Assembly: GCA_002366795.1 (NCBI GenBank)
Contig: DFBX01000011.1
Coordinates: 1-22,493, forward strand
Source: Rhodobacteraceae bacterium UBA3069
GTDB taxonomy: Bacteria > Pseudomonadota > Alphaproteobacteria > Rhodobacterales > Rhodobacteraceae
Direction of reading: 5' to 3'
DNA: 22,493 nucleotides
Position numbers and translations under genes: made by a program. Below, piece after piece: positions 1 through 7,913 of the stretch (its first letter is position 1; every line of letters starts with the position of its first letter). The notes below the pieces were generated by a model. That model saw only the letters and a list, made by a program, of their open reading frames with translations, did not search any database and was not told where the DNA came from.

Positions 1-67
1 TTTCGAGGGATAGGGGTATACTTGGGATTCAAAGGCTTTTGGCCGCAAAGATCGAAGGAATTCCATC

Positions 68-1483
68 ATGGTTTATCTCTACTTGCCCCTTCTCAGCCCG
101 TTAATCTTGCTTGTGGTGGCATTCCATGCCGCGCGACATCCGGGAATGCGACCCGGTATCGTGCCGAGTTTGTCGGAGGCGGCCGCATTCGCCGCCTTTG
201 CGATCTCGGCCGTGGCCGCAGTTTTCTTGGTGATCGAAGGCCCTGGCACTTCGGCGCTCATTGGGGTGTTCGGCGTTGGTCTGTCCGTGCGCCTCGACGC
301 GGTAAGCGCGGTGATGCTTTTGTTGGTCAGCTTCATCGGGTGGGTCGTGCTGCGCTATTCGCGCACTTACATGGACGGAGAAGACAGGCAGGGCAGTTTT
401 ACCAACTGGATGATGGTGACGCTGGCCTCGGTCCTGTTTCTGGTGATGTCCGGTAATCTTGTCCAGTTGCTTGCCGCCTGGACGGTTACCAGCCTGTCGC
501 TGCATCGGCTGCTTCTGTTCTACCCCGCGCGCGCAACAGCGCAGCGCGCGGCGCGCAAGAAGGCCGTCGTGGCGCGGATAAGCGAAGCGTCCCTTGCCGG
601 GGCCGTGATCCTGCTGATCGCCGCAACCGGAACGACGGACATTGAAACGATCCTCGCGACGACCGAAGCCAACTGGCTGACCGTTCTGGCAACCCTTCTG
701 ATCGCCGCCTCTGCGGTGCTGGCATCGGCACAGTTTCCAATTCATGGCTGGTTGACCGGGGTGATGGAAGCCCCGACGCCGGTATCGGCCCTTCTGCACG
801 CGGGCGTCATTAATGCGGGCGGTTTCCTTCTGATCCGCTTTGCCGATGTGATGCTGCTTGCCCCCGGGGTCATGGCGCTTCTGGTCATGCTGGGCGGCTT
901 TACGGCGCTGTTCGGCGGGTTGGTGATGCTGACCCAGCCGGCAGTCAAAACTTCGCTGGCATGGTCGACGATTGCACAGATGGCTTTCATGATCATGCAA
1001 TGTGGCCTAGCGCTTTTCCCGCTGGCGCTGCTGCATATCGTGGCGCACTCGCTGTACAAGGCGCATGCGTTCCTCAGTTCCGGCGAGGCCGTACGCAATG
1101 TCGCGGCGATCCGCCGCCCCGGACCGATTGCGGTGCCGAGTGCGCGTAAAGTCTTGCAGGCCTTTGCCATTGCAATCGTTATCTACGCTCTCGTGGGCAC
1201 CATTCTGGGGTTTGATGGAAAGTCGATCCAAGCCATAGCCTTGGGTGTGATCCTGATCTTTGGCGTTGCCTACCTGCTGGCACAGGGCTTGGCCGTTGAG
1301 GCACCGCGCGCATTGATGCGGCGCACTGTAATCTATGCCGTTGTGACCTCGGTAAGCTATTTCGCCCTTCAGATCGCTGCACAGTCTCATACGGCTGGCA
1401 GTCTGCCCCCAACCCCGAGCCCGGGTCCCCTGGAATGGGCCCTTATCATCCTCGCACTTGTCAGCTTTGGCCTTGTCGCCTGA
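68..1483 (+). CDS. dabB: DabB, NuoL-like membrane subunit of the DAB inorganic-carbon pump
   Basis: This 471-residue polytopic membrane protein belongs to the proton-conducting antiporter family (NuoL/MrpA-like). With DabA it forms the two-subunit DAB complex that accumulates dissolved inorganic carbon, presumably driven by cation flux through DabB. Hydrophobic segments run along its whole length. NuoL-type signatures are visible: FPIHGWL and APTPVSALLHAGVINAGGF at mid-protein, then HIVAHSLYKAHAFLSSG. Where respiratory NuoL has a membrane glutamate (WE..), this protein reads AAWTVTSLSLH, so it is not a complex I subunit. No other nuo or mrp genes are nearby. The ATG follows an aaggaa ribosome site at about 56-61. 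dabA begins 14 bases after the stop, so the two are co-transcribed. Any regulator further upstream lies outside the window. Confidence 0.87.
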   Translation: MVYLYLPLLSPLILLVVAFHAARHPGMRPGIVPSLSEAAAFAAFAISAVAAVFLVIEGPGTSALIGVFGVGLSVRLDAVSAVMLLLVSFIGWVVLRYSRTYMDGEDRQGSFTNWMMVTLASVLFLVMSGNLVQLLAAWTVTSLSLHRLLLFYPARATAQRAARKKAVVARISEASLAGAVILLIAATGTTDIETILATTEANWLTVLATLLIAASAVLASAQFPIHGWLTGVMEAPTPVSALLHAGVINAGGFLLIRFADVMLLAPGVMALLVMLGGFTALFGGLVMLTQPAVKTSLAWSTIAQMAFMIMQCGLALFPLALLHIVAHSLYKAHAFLSSGEAVRNVAAIRRPGPIAVPSARKVLQAFAIAIVIYALVGTILGFDGKSIQAIALGVILIFGVAYLLAQGLAVEAPRALMRRTVIYAVVTSVSYFALQIAAQSHTAGSLPPTPSPGPLEWALIILALVSFGLVA

Positions 1484-1497
1484 AAGGAACAAAGCCA

Positions 1498-3906
1498 ATG
1501 TTTGCAAAACTCGAGTCTTGCCCCGCCATCTTGTTGGAACTTGTCGCCGAGGCCAACAATGCCGCCAAGGCAATCCCGCCGATGTTCCCGCTTTCGGCGA
1601 GTGTTGCGGTGAACCCTTTCCTGGGCCAGACCGGCGAGCCTCTGGCGGTCGCGGCCGCGCGTCTGGCGCGGGTTGGAGGCGCCCGGATTACGCCTTCGCG
1701 CGCGCACTGGGCCAGTAAACTGGATGCAGGTGAAATAACCGAAGCGGACCTGCTGGATGCATTGTCTGCGATCGAAGGACATTCCACTGTGCCGTGCCTG
1801 CACGACATCAAGACCGCCCTGAAAGATGACACACCCGAACCCAAAGCCCTTCCCACTGTGGCAGAGCTGGTGGCGGACGTTTCCGGAATTGACTGGCCGG
1901 CGCTGATCGAAGACCGCATTGGCGCATGGGCCGCCAGTCATTTCGATCAGGGACAGGCGCTCTGGCAGCAGGCAAACACGGGCGGCGCCTTCAACGCCTG
2001 GCGGGACTTCGCCTCGCGCGATCTAACCCCCGAGATCCAAGGCCTGAAGGGTTTTTGTGCTTTTGTCGCTGGAACCAACCGGTCGCATTGGCGCGCCATA
2101 GGCCGCGCGTCGGAAAGGCTTGGAGTGACCACCGGTGCCGCGACGACCGCGTTCCACCGCTGGCTGGTGACGTTGGGCGGATGGGCCCAATACGGGCGCT
2201 ACCTTTTGTGGCAGGCAGAGCTGAATGGCGAACAGGAAAGCACCGTGACCGAGCTTCTGGCTGTGCGCATGGTGTTCGACGAAGCGCTGTTCGCACTTTA
2301 TGAAGACCAGATTTCAGCGCGTTGGGCAGAAGCTGTCGCGGCACACAAGGCCGTTGTCACTCCGACAGGAGAATTTGTCATCGATGCGGTGCTCCAAGAC
2401 GCGGCAGAAAGGGCCGAGCAGCGTGTTCTGGCCGGCAGGCTGCTTCAGGGCAAGCCGCGCAAGATCCAGGGGCGCCCGGATGTGCAAGCGGCCTTCTGTA
2501 TCGACGTTCGGTCCGAAGTCTTCCGTCGCGCACTGGAAGCGCAGGGTGACAACATCGAGACCATCGGCTTTGCCGGGTTCTTCGGGCTGGCCAGCGCGCA
2601 CAAGCCTGCCGGCTCGGATGTGACCGAACTGCGCGGTCCGGTGCTCTTGCAATCCGGTGTGACATCCCAGGCGACAGAACCCGAGAAGGCCGATCTCGAT
2701 CGTCGCCATGCTGCGCGGGCCAAGCGGGCCTGGGGCAGATTCAAGCTGGCGGCGGTCTCTTCTTTCGCCTTTGTGGAGGCTACAGGACCACTCTACGTGG
2801 GTAAGTTGGTGCGGGATTCGCTGGGCCTGGGCGGTAAGGCCACGGCAGAGCCTGCGCCCATGCTGGACCCGGCGATTGACCTTGAAGCACGTATTGGAAT
2901 GGCAAAGTCGGTGCTGACGGCCATGTCGCTCACGGATAATTTCGCGCGGATCGTCATGCTGGCGGGTCATGGCGCGGACGTAACCAACAACCCGCATGAA
3001 AGCGCGCTGCAATGCGGCGCCTGCGGAGGCTATACAGGAGACGTGAACGCCCGGCTTCTGGCAGGTCTGCTGAGTGATCGCGACGTTCGCGCAGGGCTTG
3101 GCGGCGCAGGGATCGAGATCCCCGCCGACACTGTTTTCTTGCCCGCAATGCACCACACGACGACGGACCGCATAACCCTTTATGAAGGCGATCTGCCACA
3201 GGGCCATTCGGCTGCCGGTCTCGCGCAACTGAAAGAGTGGCTGGACGCGGCTGGGAATTTGGCGCGTGCGGAACGTGCGAAACGTCTGCCGCGCGCGATC
3301 AGAGCGGGGAGCATCCCCCACCGGGCAAGCGACTGGGCCGAAACGCGCCCCGAATGGGGGCTGGCGGGTTGCCATGCCTTTGTCGCCGCACCACGTCACC
3401 GCACGGACGGGGCGAACTTGTCGGGTCAGGCGTTCCTGCATAATTACGACTGGAAACGCGATGAGAGTTTTGGTGTTCTCGAGTTGATCATGACGGCACC
3501 CGCGGTCGCCGCAAGCTGGATCAGCCTTCAGTATTACGGCTCGACAGTGGCACCGGAACTGTTCGGTGGCGGCAACAAGCTGCTGCACAACGTGGTGGGG
3601 GGAATCGGTGTGCTGGAAGGTAACAACGGCGCCCCGCGTCCGGGCTTGCCGTGGCAATCAGTCCACGATGGCAACCAGTTTCAACATGATCCACTGCGCT
3701 TGTCTGTGATCATCGAAGCCCCGCGCGAGGCAATGTCCGATATCCTTAGCCGCCATCCTGGTGTGCGCGAACTGTTCGATAACGGTTGGCTGCACTTGAT
3801 TGCCATGGATGACGCGGGCACGCTGGCCTGGCGCTATACGGGAAACCTGAAATGGGCATCATTCGAAGGACAAACTGATGTCGCACCTGCAATAGCGGCG
3901 GAATAG
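1498..3906 (+). CDS. dabA: DabA, carbonic-anhydrase-like subunit (DUF2309/UPF0753) of the DAB pump
   Basis: This 802-residue cytoplasmic or peripheral protein of the UPF0753/DUF2309 family is the partner of DabB. DabA is a distant beta-carbonic-anhydrase relative thought to hydrate CO2 to bicarbonate vectorially. The four expected zinc-site residues can be seen. Cys334 and Asp336 lie in FCIDVRSE. His491 lies in AGHGADVTNNPH and Cys506 in LQCGACGG. The 15-residue spacing between the last two equals that remembered for the characterised Halothiobacillus protein. The reading frame is open upstream to 1435, inside dabB, but the ATG at 1498 is preferred: it follows a gaaaggaac ribosome site, and the upstream residues are the dabB tail read in another frame. 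Full family length with no breaks. Confidence 0.94.
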   Translation: MFAKLESCPAILLELVAEANNAAKAIPPMFPLSASVAVNPFLGQTGEPLAVAAARLARVGGARITPSRAHWASKLDAGEITEADLLDALSAIEGHSTVPCLHDIKTALKDDTPEPKALPTVAELVADVSGIDWPALIEDRIGAWAASHFDQGQALWQQANTGGAFNAWRDFASRDLTPEIQGLKGFCAFVAGTNRSHWRAIGRASERLGVTTGAATTAFHRWLVTLGGWAQYGRYLLWQAELNGEQESTVTELLAVRMVFDEALFALYEDQISARWAEAVAAHKAVVTPTGEFVIDAVLQDAAERAEQRVLAGRLLQGKPRKIQGRPDVQAAFCIDVRSEVFRRALEAQGDNIETIGFAGFFGLASAHKPAGSDVTELRGPVLLQSGVTSQATEPEKADLDRRHAARAKRAWGRFKLAAVSSFAFVEATGPLYVGKLVRDSLGLGGKATAEPAPMLDPAIDLEARIGMAKSVLTAMSLTDNFARIVMLAGHGADVTNNPHESALQCGACGGYTGDVNARLLAGLLSDRDVRAGLGGAGIEIPADTVFLPAMHHTTTDRITLYEGDLPQGHSAAGLAQLKEWLDAAGNLARAERAKRLPRAIRAGSIPHRASDWAETRPEWGLAGCHAFVAAPRHRTDGANLSGQAFLHNYDWKRDESFGVLELIMTAPAVAASWISLQYYGSTVAPELFGGGNKLLHNVVGGIGVLEGNNGAPRPGLPWQSVHDGNQFQHDPLRLSVIIEAPREAMSDILSRHPGVRELFDNGWLHLIAMDDAGTLAWRYTGNLKWASFEGQTDVAPAIAAE

Positions 3907-4044
3907 CCCGTCTTTCCGCCCGCTTGCGCACCCGCTTTGCTTCGTATCGGTCTTTCAATTGGCCCGGGTTGTGCAACAAAGTCGGACTGGATGCTATTGG
4001 ATGAACCCGATGCGGTGGGACAAGGCTCCACGTCTCAGCCCAGC
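3907..4044. other. dabA-to-IS6-remnant spacer; possible old IS end
   Basis: No gene is seen here. A short sequence at about 3965-3982, gggttgtgcaacaaagtc, resembles the terminal inverted repeats of some insertion sequences. It could be the left end of the decayed IS6 element, but no matching right end was found. No convincing rho-independent terminator for dabBA was recognised. Confidence 0.25.
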
Positions 4045-4357
4045 CACCGTCGGGAAAGCGTCGTGATGAGGACGCGCGATAAGAAGGCAACGACAAAGTT
4101 CGTTAAGAAAGTAACGGAAAAGCATGGCCGTGCGGAGATCATTGTCATGGACCGGCTGCGCTTGTCTGGCGCAGGGCTGAAAGAAATCGGTTTGGCAATC
4201 AGGCAGGAAATCGGCCGCTGGCTGAACAATAGGGCAAAGAATTCTCACTTGCCATTCCGATGACGAGAGCGGGCCATGCTCCGTTTCAGGCGGAAGCGAA
4301 GTCTAAGAAAATTCGCCGCCGCTCTTGCTGCGTGGTGCAGTCTCGGCGCGTCATGAT
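4045..4357 (+). pseudogene. IS6-family transposase remnant (3' part)
   Basis: The frame reads like the last third of an IS6-type DDE transposase: TRDKKATTKFVKKVTEKHG, then VMDRLRLSGAGLKEIG (second catalytic Asp), then GRWLNNRAKNSHLPFR. It is dead for several visible reasons. The family's catalytic Glu in NNR(V/A)ENSH is Lys (aag). A TGA at 4261-4263 replaces the Arg codon expected in LPFRRRERAM, and homology continues after it in the same frame as RERAMLRFRRKRSLRKFAA. The segment between KFA and the terminal ALAAWCSL is missing compared with remembered family members. The 5' half with the first catalytic Asp is absent. It lies downstream of dabA on the same strand and is probably an old transposition scar. 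Confidence 0.8.
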
Positions 4358-4358
4358 A

Positions 4359-4373
4359 GACAGTGTCACTGTC
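4359..4373. repeat. 15-bp perfect palindrome
   Basis: gacagtg and cactgtc are exact inverted repeats around a single central t. The dyad lies just past the IS6 transposase remnant and before the 3' end of the convergent mur gene. No U-run follows on either strand, so it is not a typical terminator. Its function is unknown. Confidence 0.35.
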
Positions 4374-4439
4374 CTTGTGCAGACGATTTCGAATTAGTCT
4401 GCCAGCAGCCTTGCGGGCGTGATCCCGTTGGTCTGATGG

Positions 4440-4865
4440 TCAATCACGCTTGCGCGGTTTGACGTAAATCTCAAGCCGGTGACTGACGATATCAAAGCCA
4501 TAGCTGCGCGCGATCTCTTCCTGAAGGCGCTCGATCTCGTCTGATCTGAATTCGATCACCTCGCCGGTTTCGGTGTTGATGAAATGGTCGTGATGCTCGT
4601 CCGGCGCGGCCTCGTATCGCAGTCTGCCATCGTCAAAGGCGTGGCGTTCGATCAGCCCGTGTTCGGCCAGAATATTCATCGTCCGATAGACCGTAGCGAT
4701 GTTCACAGAGGCATCGGTCTGCTTGATCCGGCGGTGCAGTTCCTCGACATCGGGGTGGTCGTCCGAGGCCTCTAACACGCGGATGATAACGCGCCTTGGC
4801 CCGGTGATGCGCAGGCCGATATCGCGGCAACGATCGATCAGGCTGTCGTGTGTCTGGCTTGTCAT
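4440..4865 (-). CDS. mur: Fur-family regulator, Mur type (manganese uptake regulator)
   Basis: This 141-residue Fur-family protein has an N-terminal winged helix (about 10-80), including ASVNIATVYRTMNIL, followed by the metal-binding dimerisation domain with HHDHF at 91-95. The Cys pair that normally follows HHDH in E. coli-type Fur is replaced by INTETGEVIEF. That Cys-poor form is usual for the alphaproteobacterial Mur branch, which senses Mn2+ rather than acting as the main iron regulator. Divergent orientation next to sitABCD supports this role. The ATG at 4865 is chosen over an in-frame ATG at 4883, because gggaggcggg lies between them and can serve as the ribosome site. It could also be annotated simply as Fur. 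Substrate specificity is inferred, not proven. Confidence 0.86.
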   Translation of the reverse strand: MTSQTHDSLIDRCRDIGLRITGPRRVIIRVLEASDDHPDVEELHRRIKQTDASVNIATVYRTMNILAEHGLIERHAFDDGRLRYEAAPDEHHDHFINTETGEVIEFRSDEIERLQEEIARSYGFDIVSHRLEIYVKPRKRD

Positions 4866-5110
4866 GTCGTGCCCGCCTCCCATGGCCTTGGAACTGTCGG
4901 TCGTTCATCGGTGCGGGCCGATTGCAACGGAGGGTCACGTTAGCATGGCCCGTCTGGCACGTCATCCGGTTTTGCCCCTGCGCATCGCGCGGCATTTCAG
5001 GCCGGGCTTGCAATGGGGCCACACCGGGCCAGATTGATGATCAAGCCGGGCTGCTCAATAAACCGGCCAGTAATTGATGCGCGCCACTACGAAAGCTTGT
5101 TCCAAATGAA

Positions 5111-5122
5111 TTGCAGTTGCAA
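5111..5122. promoter_or_regulatory. Short dyad upstream of sitA, possible regulator site
   Basis: ttgca and tgcaa are exact inverted repeats separated by gt, inside attgcagttgcaaat. The dyad overlaps a possible -35 element (ttgcaa, 5117-5122) about 95 bases before the sitA start. Its position fits a metalloregulator half of a two-site operator, but binding is inferred only. Confidence 0.4.
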
Positions 5123-5144
5123 ATGCCGCCGCTATCACTATTCT
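5117..5144 (+). promoter_or_regulatory. Possible sitA promoter
   Basis: ttgcaa at 5117-5122 and tattct at 5139-5144 are separated by 16 bases and each match the sigma-70 consensus at four of six positions. The start of transcription would fall inside or near the 19-bp dyad at 5146-5164, so a repressor bound there would block initiation. Confidence 0.35.
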
Positions 5145-5145
5145 T

Positions 5146-5164
5146 GTTGCGAGCGGTTCGCAAC
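5146..5164. promoter_or_regulatory. 19-bp dyad upstream of sitA, candidate Mur operator
   Basis: gttgcga and tcgcaac are perfect 7-bp inverted repeats around gcggt, giving a 19-bp dyad, the usual size of a Fur-family operator. It is 51 bases before the sitA ATG and next to the divergent mur gene. The two together suggest direct control of sitABCD by Mur with manganese as co-repressor. This is inferred from position and symmetry. Confidence 0.55.
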
Positions 5165-5215
5165 TTGGCGAATCCCGTCCGGCGACAGGATGGACACCCC
5201 GTGAAAGGACCCTGC

Positions 5216-6127
5216 ATGACGTTTAAAAAAAAAGCACGTGTTCTGGCCGCAGTCGCAGCGACCGCGCTGATGGCCAGCGGCGCCGCTGCCGCCGAGGGCC
5301 GGATGAAGGTCGTGACGACCTTCACAGTGCTGGCGGATATGGCGCAGCGCGTGGCCGGTGATGCGGCGGATGTTGTATCGATCACCAAGCCGGGCGCCGA
5401 GATCCACGGGTACGAGCCGACCCCGCGCGATATCGTACGGGCGCAGGGGGCTGACCTGATCCTGTGGAACGGTCTGAATCTGGAACTGTGGTTCGAACAA
5501 TTTCTGCGCAATATGGGCGATGTGCCGTCGGTAACGCTGAGCGATGGCATCGATCCGATTTCGATCGCCGCAGGATCATACGAGGGCAAACCAAACCCGC
5601 ATGCCTGGATGGGGTTGGATAACGCGCTGATTTACATCGACAATATCACTACGGCCTTTGCAAACGCCGACCCGGACAACGCCGCCGCCTACCGAGCTAA
5701 CGCCGATGCCTACAAGGCCGAACTGCGCGCCACGCTTGAGCCGTTGCGCCAGAAGATCGCAGCCATTCCCGAAGACCAGCGCTGGCTGGTGACCTGCGAG
5801 GGCGCCTTTAGCTATCTGGCGCGCGATTTTGGTATGAAAGAGCTTTACCTTTGGCCGATGAATGCCGACCGCATGGGCACGCCGCAGCAGGTGCGTGCGG
5901 TGATTGACGGGGTCAAGGGCTATGAGATTCCCGTGGTGTTTTGCGAAAGCACCGTGAATACGGCCCCCGCCGAACAGGTCGCGCGGGAAACCGGCGCGCG
6001 CTATGGCGGCGTATTGTATGTGGACAGCCTGTCTGACCCTGGCGGGCCGGTCCCCACCTATCTTGATTTGTTGAAAGTGACCTCGCAGACGGTGGCCGAC
6101 GGGTTGACCGGCGGGGCCGGACAGTGA
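5216..6127 (+). CDS. sitA: SitA, periplasmic manganese(/iron)-binding protein of an ABC transporter
   Basis: This 303-residue cluster A-I (ZnuA/MntC/PsaA-like) solute-binding protein delivers Mn2+ (possibly also Fe2+) to SitCD. The N-terminus is a signal peptide: MTFKKKAR, a hydrophobic stretch, then ASGAAAA as likely cleavage site. The expected metal ligands are visible: His64 (EIHGYEPTP), His129 (PNPHAW), Glu195 (TCEGAFSY) and Asp270 (YVDSLS). The His-His-Glu-Asp set, with no His-rich loop, points to Mn/Fe rather than zinc. The frame is open upstream to 5111, but the ATG at 5216 has a gtgaaagga ribosome site and starts the signal peptide. It is the first gene of a tightly packed four-gene operon. 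Confidence 0.94.
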   Translation: MTFKKKARVLAAVAATALMASGAAAAEGRMKVVTTFTVLADMAQRVAGDAADVVSITKPGAEIHGYEPTPRDIVRAQGADLILWNGLNLELWFEQFLRNMGDVPSVTLSDGIDPISIAAGSYEGKPNPHAWMGLDNALIYIDNITTAFANADPDNAAAYRANADAYKAELRATLEPLRQKIAAIPEDQRWLVTCEGAFSYLARDFGMKELYLWPMNADRMGTPQQVRAVIDGVKGYEIPVVFCESTVNTAPAEQVARETGARYGGVLYVDSLSDPGGPVPTYLDLLKVTSQTVADGLTGGAGQ

Positions 6128-6156
6128 CCACGCCTTCCAAAGGCAGAAAGAAGCTG

Positions 6157-7056
6157 ATGAAAGATATATCCGCCCCCCAACGGCCTGCGTATCACGCCGC
6201 ATCCGACGCGGACGGGATCACGGCGCAGGATGTGACCGTGACCTACCGCAATGGCCATACCGCGCTGCGCCATGCCTCTTTCACGATCCCGCGCGGCACG
6301 GTCACCGCGCTGGTCGGGGTGAACGGCGCGGGCAAGTCAACCCTGTTCAAGGCCATCATGGGCTTTGTCCCCGTGGCCCGCGGCGATATCCGCCTGCTGG
6401 GCCTGACGGTGCAAGATGCGCTGAAACAGAACCTTATTTCCTATGTGCCACAATCCGAGGAAGTGGACTGGTCCTTTCCCGTGCTGGTCGAGGATGTGGT
6501 GATGATGGGCCGTTACGGGCATATGGGTTTCCTGCGCCGCCCGCGGCAGGCGGATCGCGATGCGGTGGATGCGGCGCTGGCCCGCGTGAACATGCTGGAT
6601 TACCGCCACCGGCAGATTGGCGAGCTGTCGGGCGGGCAAAAGAAGCGTGTCTTCCTGGCCCGCGCCCTGGCGCAGGACGGCCAGGTGATCTTGCTGGACG
6701 AGCCGTTCACCGGCGTCGATGTCAAGACCGAAGAGCAGATCATCGCGCTGCTGCGCGATCTGCGCGACGAGGGGCGCGTGATGCTGGTGTCCACCCACAA
6801 CCTTGGCTCGGTGCCCGAATTCTGCGACCGCACCGTGCTGGTCAAGGGTACGGTGCTGGCCCATGGCCCAACGGAAACGACCTTTACCCGCGAGAACCTT
6901 GAACTGGCCTTTGGCGGTGTGCTGCGTCATTTCACCCTTGGCGGCTCCGACCTGCATGATGACGATGACGCGCGCGAGCTGTCGATCTTCACCGATGACG
7001 AGCGCCCGCTGGTGCAATATGGCGAGCGCACCCACAAGACAGAGCGCAAGGAATGA
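6157..7056 (+). CDS. sitB: SitB, ATPase of the manganese ABC transporter
   Basis: This 299-residue cytoplasmic ABC ATPase powers Mn2+ import through SitCD. Numbered from the ATG at 6157, it has Walker A GVNGAGKST (54-62), signature LSGGQ (157-161), Walker B VILLDEP (177-183) and the switch His214 in STHN. A GTG at 6124 overlaps the sitA stop (gtga) and would add 11 residues. The ATG at 6157 is preferred for its agaaagaag ribosome site, though coupling from the GTG cannot be excluded. The C-terminal 40 or so residues after the ATPase core are Asp-rich (LHDDDDARE) and charged. sitC starts inside its stop codon. Confidence 0.93.
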   Translation: MKDISAPQRPAYHAASDADGITAQDVTVTYRNGHTALRHASFTIPRGTVTALVGVNGAGKSTLFKAIMGFVPVARGDIRLLGLTVQDALKQNLISYVPQSEEVDWSFPVLVEDVVMMGRYGHMGFLRRPRQADRDAVDAALARVNMLDYRHRQIGELSGGQKKRVFLARALAQDGQVILLDEPFTGVDVKTEEQIIALLRDLRDEGRVMLVSTHNLGSVPEFCDRTVLVKGTVLAHGPTETTFTRENLELAFGGVLRHFTLGGSDLHDDDDARELSIFTDDERPLVQYGERTHKTERKE

Positions 7057-7913
7057 GCGCGCTTCTGGAACCGTTCACCTATGGCTACATGACCAATGCC
7101 ATGTGGGTGTCTGCGCTGGTTGGCGGGGTCTGCGCCTTCCTGTCCTCCTACCTGATGCTGAAGGGCTGGTCCCTGATCGGCGATGCGCTGTCCCATTCCG
7201 TCGTGCCCGGCGTTGCGGGCGCCTATATCCTTGGGCTGCCCTTCGCACTTGGGGCGTTCCTGTCGGGCGGTTTGGCGGCGGCGGCGATGCTGTTCCTGTC
7301 GGGCCGGTCCGGGCTGAAACCCGATGTGATCATCGGGATCATCTTTACCTCTTTCTTCGGATTGGGGCTGTTCATGGCCTCGGTCAACCCGATGGCAGTG
7401 TCGATCCAGTCCATCACCATGGGCAATATCTTGGCCATCACGCCAGAGGACACGCTGCAACTGGCGATCATCGGTTTTGTGTCGCTGGCTGTGCTGCTGC
7501 TCAAGTGGAAGGACCTGATGGTGGTGTTTTTCGATGAAAGCCACGCGCGGTCCATCGGTCTGCGCCCCGGTCTGCTCAAGGGGGTGTTCTTTGTTCTTCT
7601 TTCGGCCTGCATCGTCGCGGCGATGCAGACGGTCGGCGCCTTCCTTGTCATCGCCATGGTGGTGACGCCGGGGGCCACGGCCTATCTGTTGTGCGACCGG
7701 TTTCCGCGGCTTATCGCGACCTCGGTCGCCATTGGCGCGGTGACCAGCTTTGCCGGGGCCTATATCAGCTATTTCATTGATGGCGCGACCGGCGGGGTCA
7801 TCGTCGTGCTGCAAACCGCGATCTTCCTTGCGGCCTTTGTTCTTGCGCCCAAACACGGCCTGCTTGCGGCAAAGCGCAAGGCCGCCGCCGCGCTGGCAGA
7901 GGAGGCCGCATGA
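7053..7913 (+). CDS. sitC: SitC, permease of the manganese ABC transporter
   Basis: This 286-residue integral membrane protein of the ABC-3 (ZnuB/MntB-like) permease family is one half of the inner-membrane channel for Mn2+. It has about eight hydrophobic segments. Near the N-terminus it carries the conserved stretch GWSLIGDALSHSVVPG, where the family coordinates or gates the metal path. Its ATG overlaps the sitB stop (atga), so translation is coupled. SitD is a paralogue that follows with the same overlap. The C-terminus is short, Ala/Lys-rich and cytoplasmic. Confidence 0.93.
   Translation: MSALLEPFTYGYMTNAMWVSALVGGVCAFLSSYLMLKGWSLIGDALSHSVVPGVAGAYILGLPFALGAFLSGGLAAAAMLFLSGRSGLKPDVIIGIIFTSFFGLGLFMASVNPMAVSIQSITMGNILAITPEDTLQLAIIGFVSLAVLLLKWKDLMVVFFDESHARSIGLRPGLLKGVFFVLLSACIVAAMQTVGAFLVIAMVVTPGATAYLLCDRFPRLIATSVAIGAVTSFAGAYISYFIDGATGGVIVVLQTAIFLAAFVLAPKHGLLAAKRKAAAALAEEAA

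Larger units (their letters stand above)
4866..5145. other. mur-sitA divergent intergenic region
   Basis: About 350 bases separate the mur start from the sitA start. No credible gene is seen; the open frames here are short and match nothing recognised. The part nearest sitA holds dyads and a possible promoter, listed separately. Promoter elements for mur itself were not clear. Confidence 0.5.

Noticed and set aside
101..1000. 299-codon open frame antisense to dabB
   Set aside because: Shadow of dabB; its composition (many His, Gln, Arg) is that of the complement of a membrane protein gene.
2314..3657. 447-codon open frame antisense to dabA
   Set aside because: It lies opposite a clearly real gene with family motifs, is rich in Arg/His/Gln as GC-rich shadow frames are, and matches no family known to me.
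6124..6156. GTG start for sitB overlapping the sitA stop
   Set aside because: Possible, but the ATG at 6157 has the better ribosome site and the extra 11 residues look untypical; kept only as an alternative.
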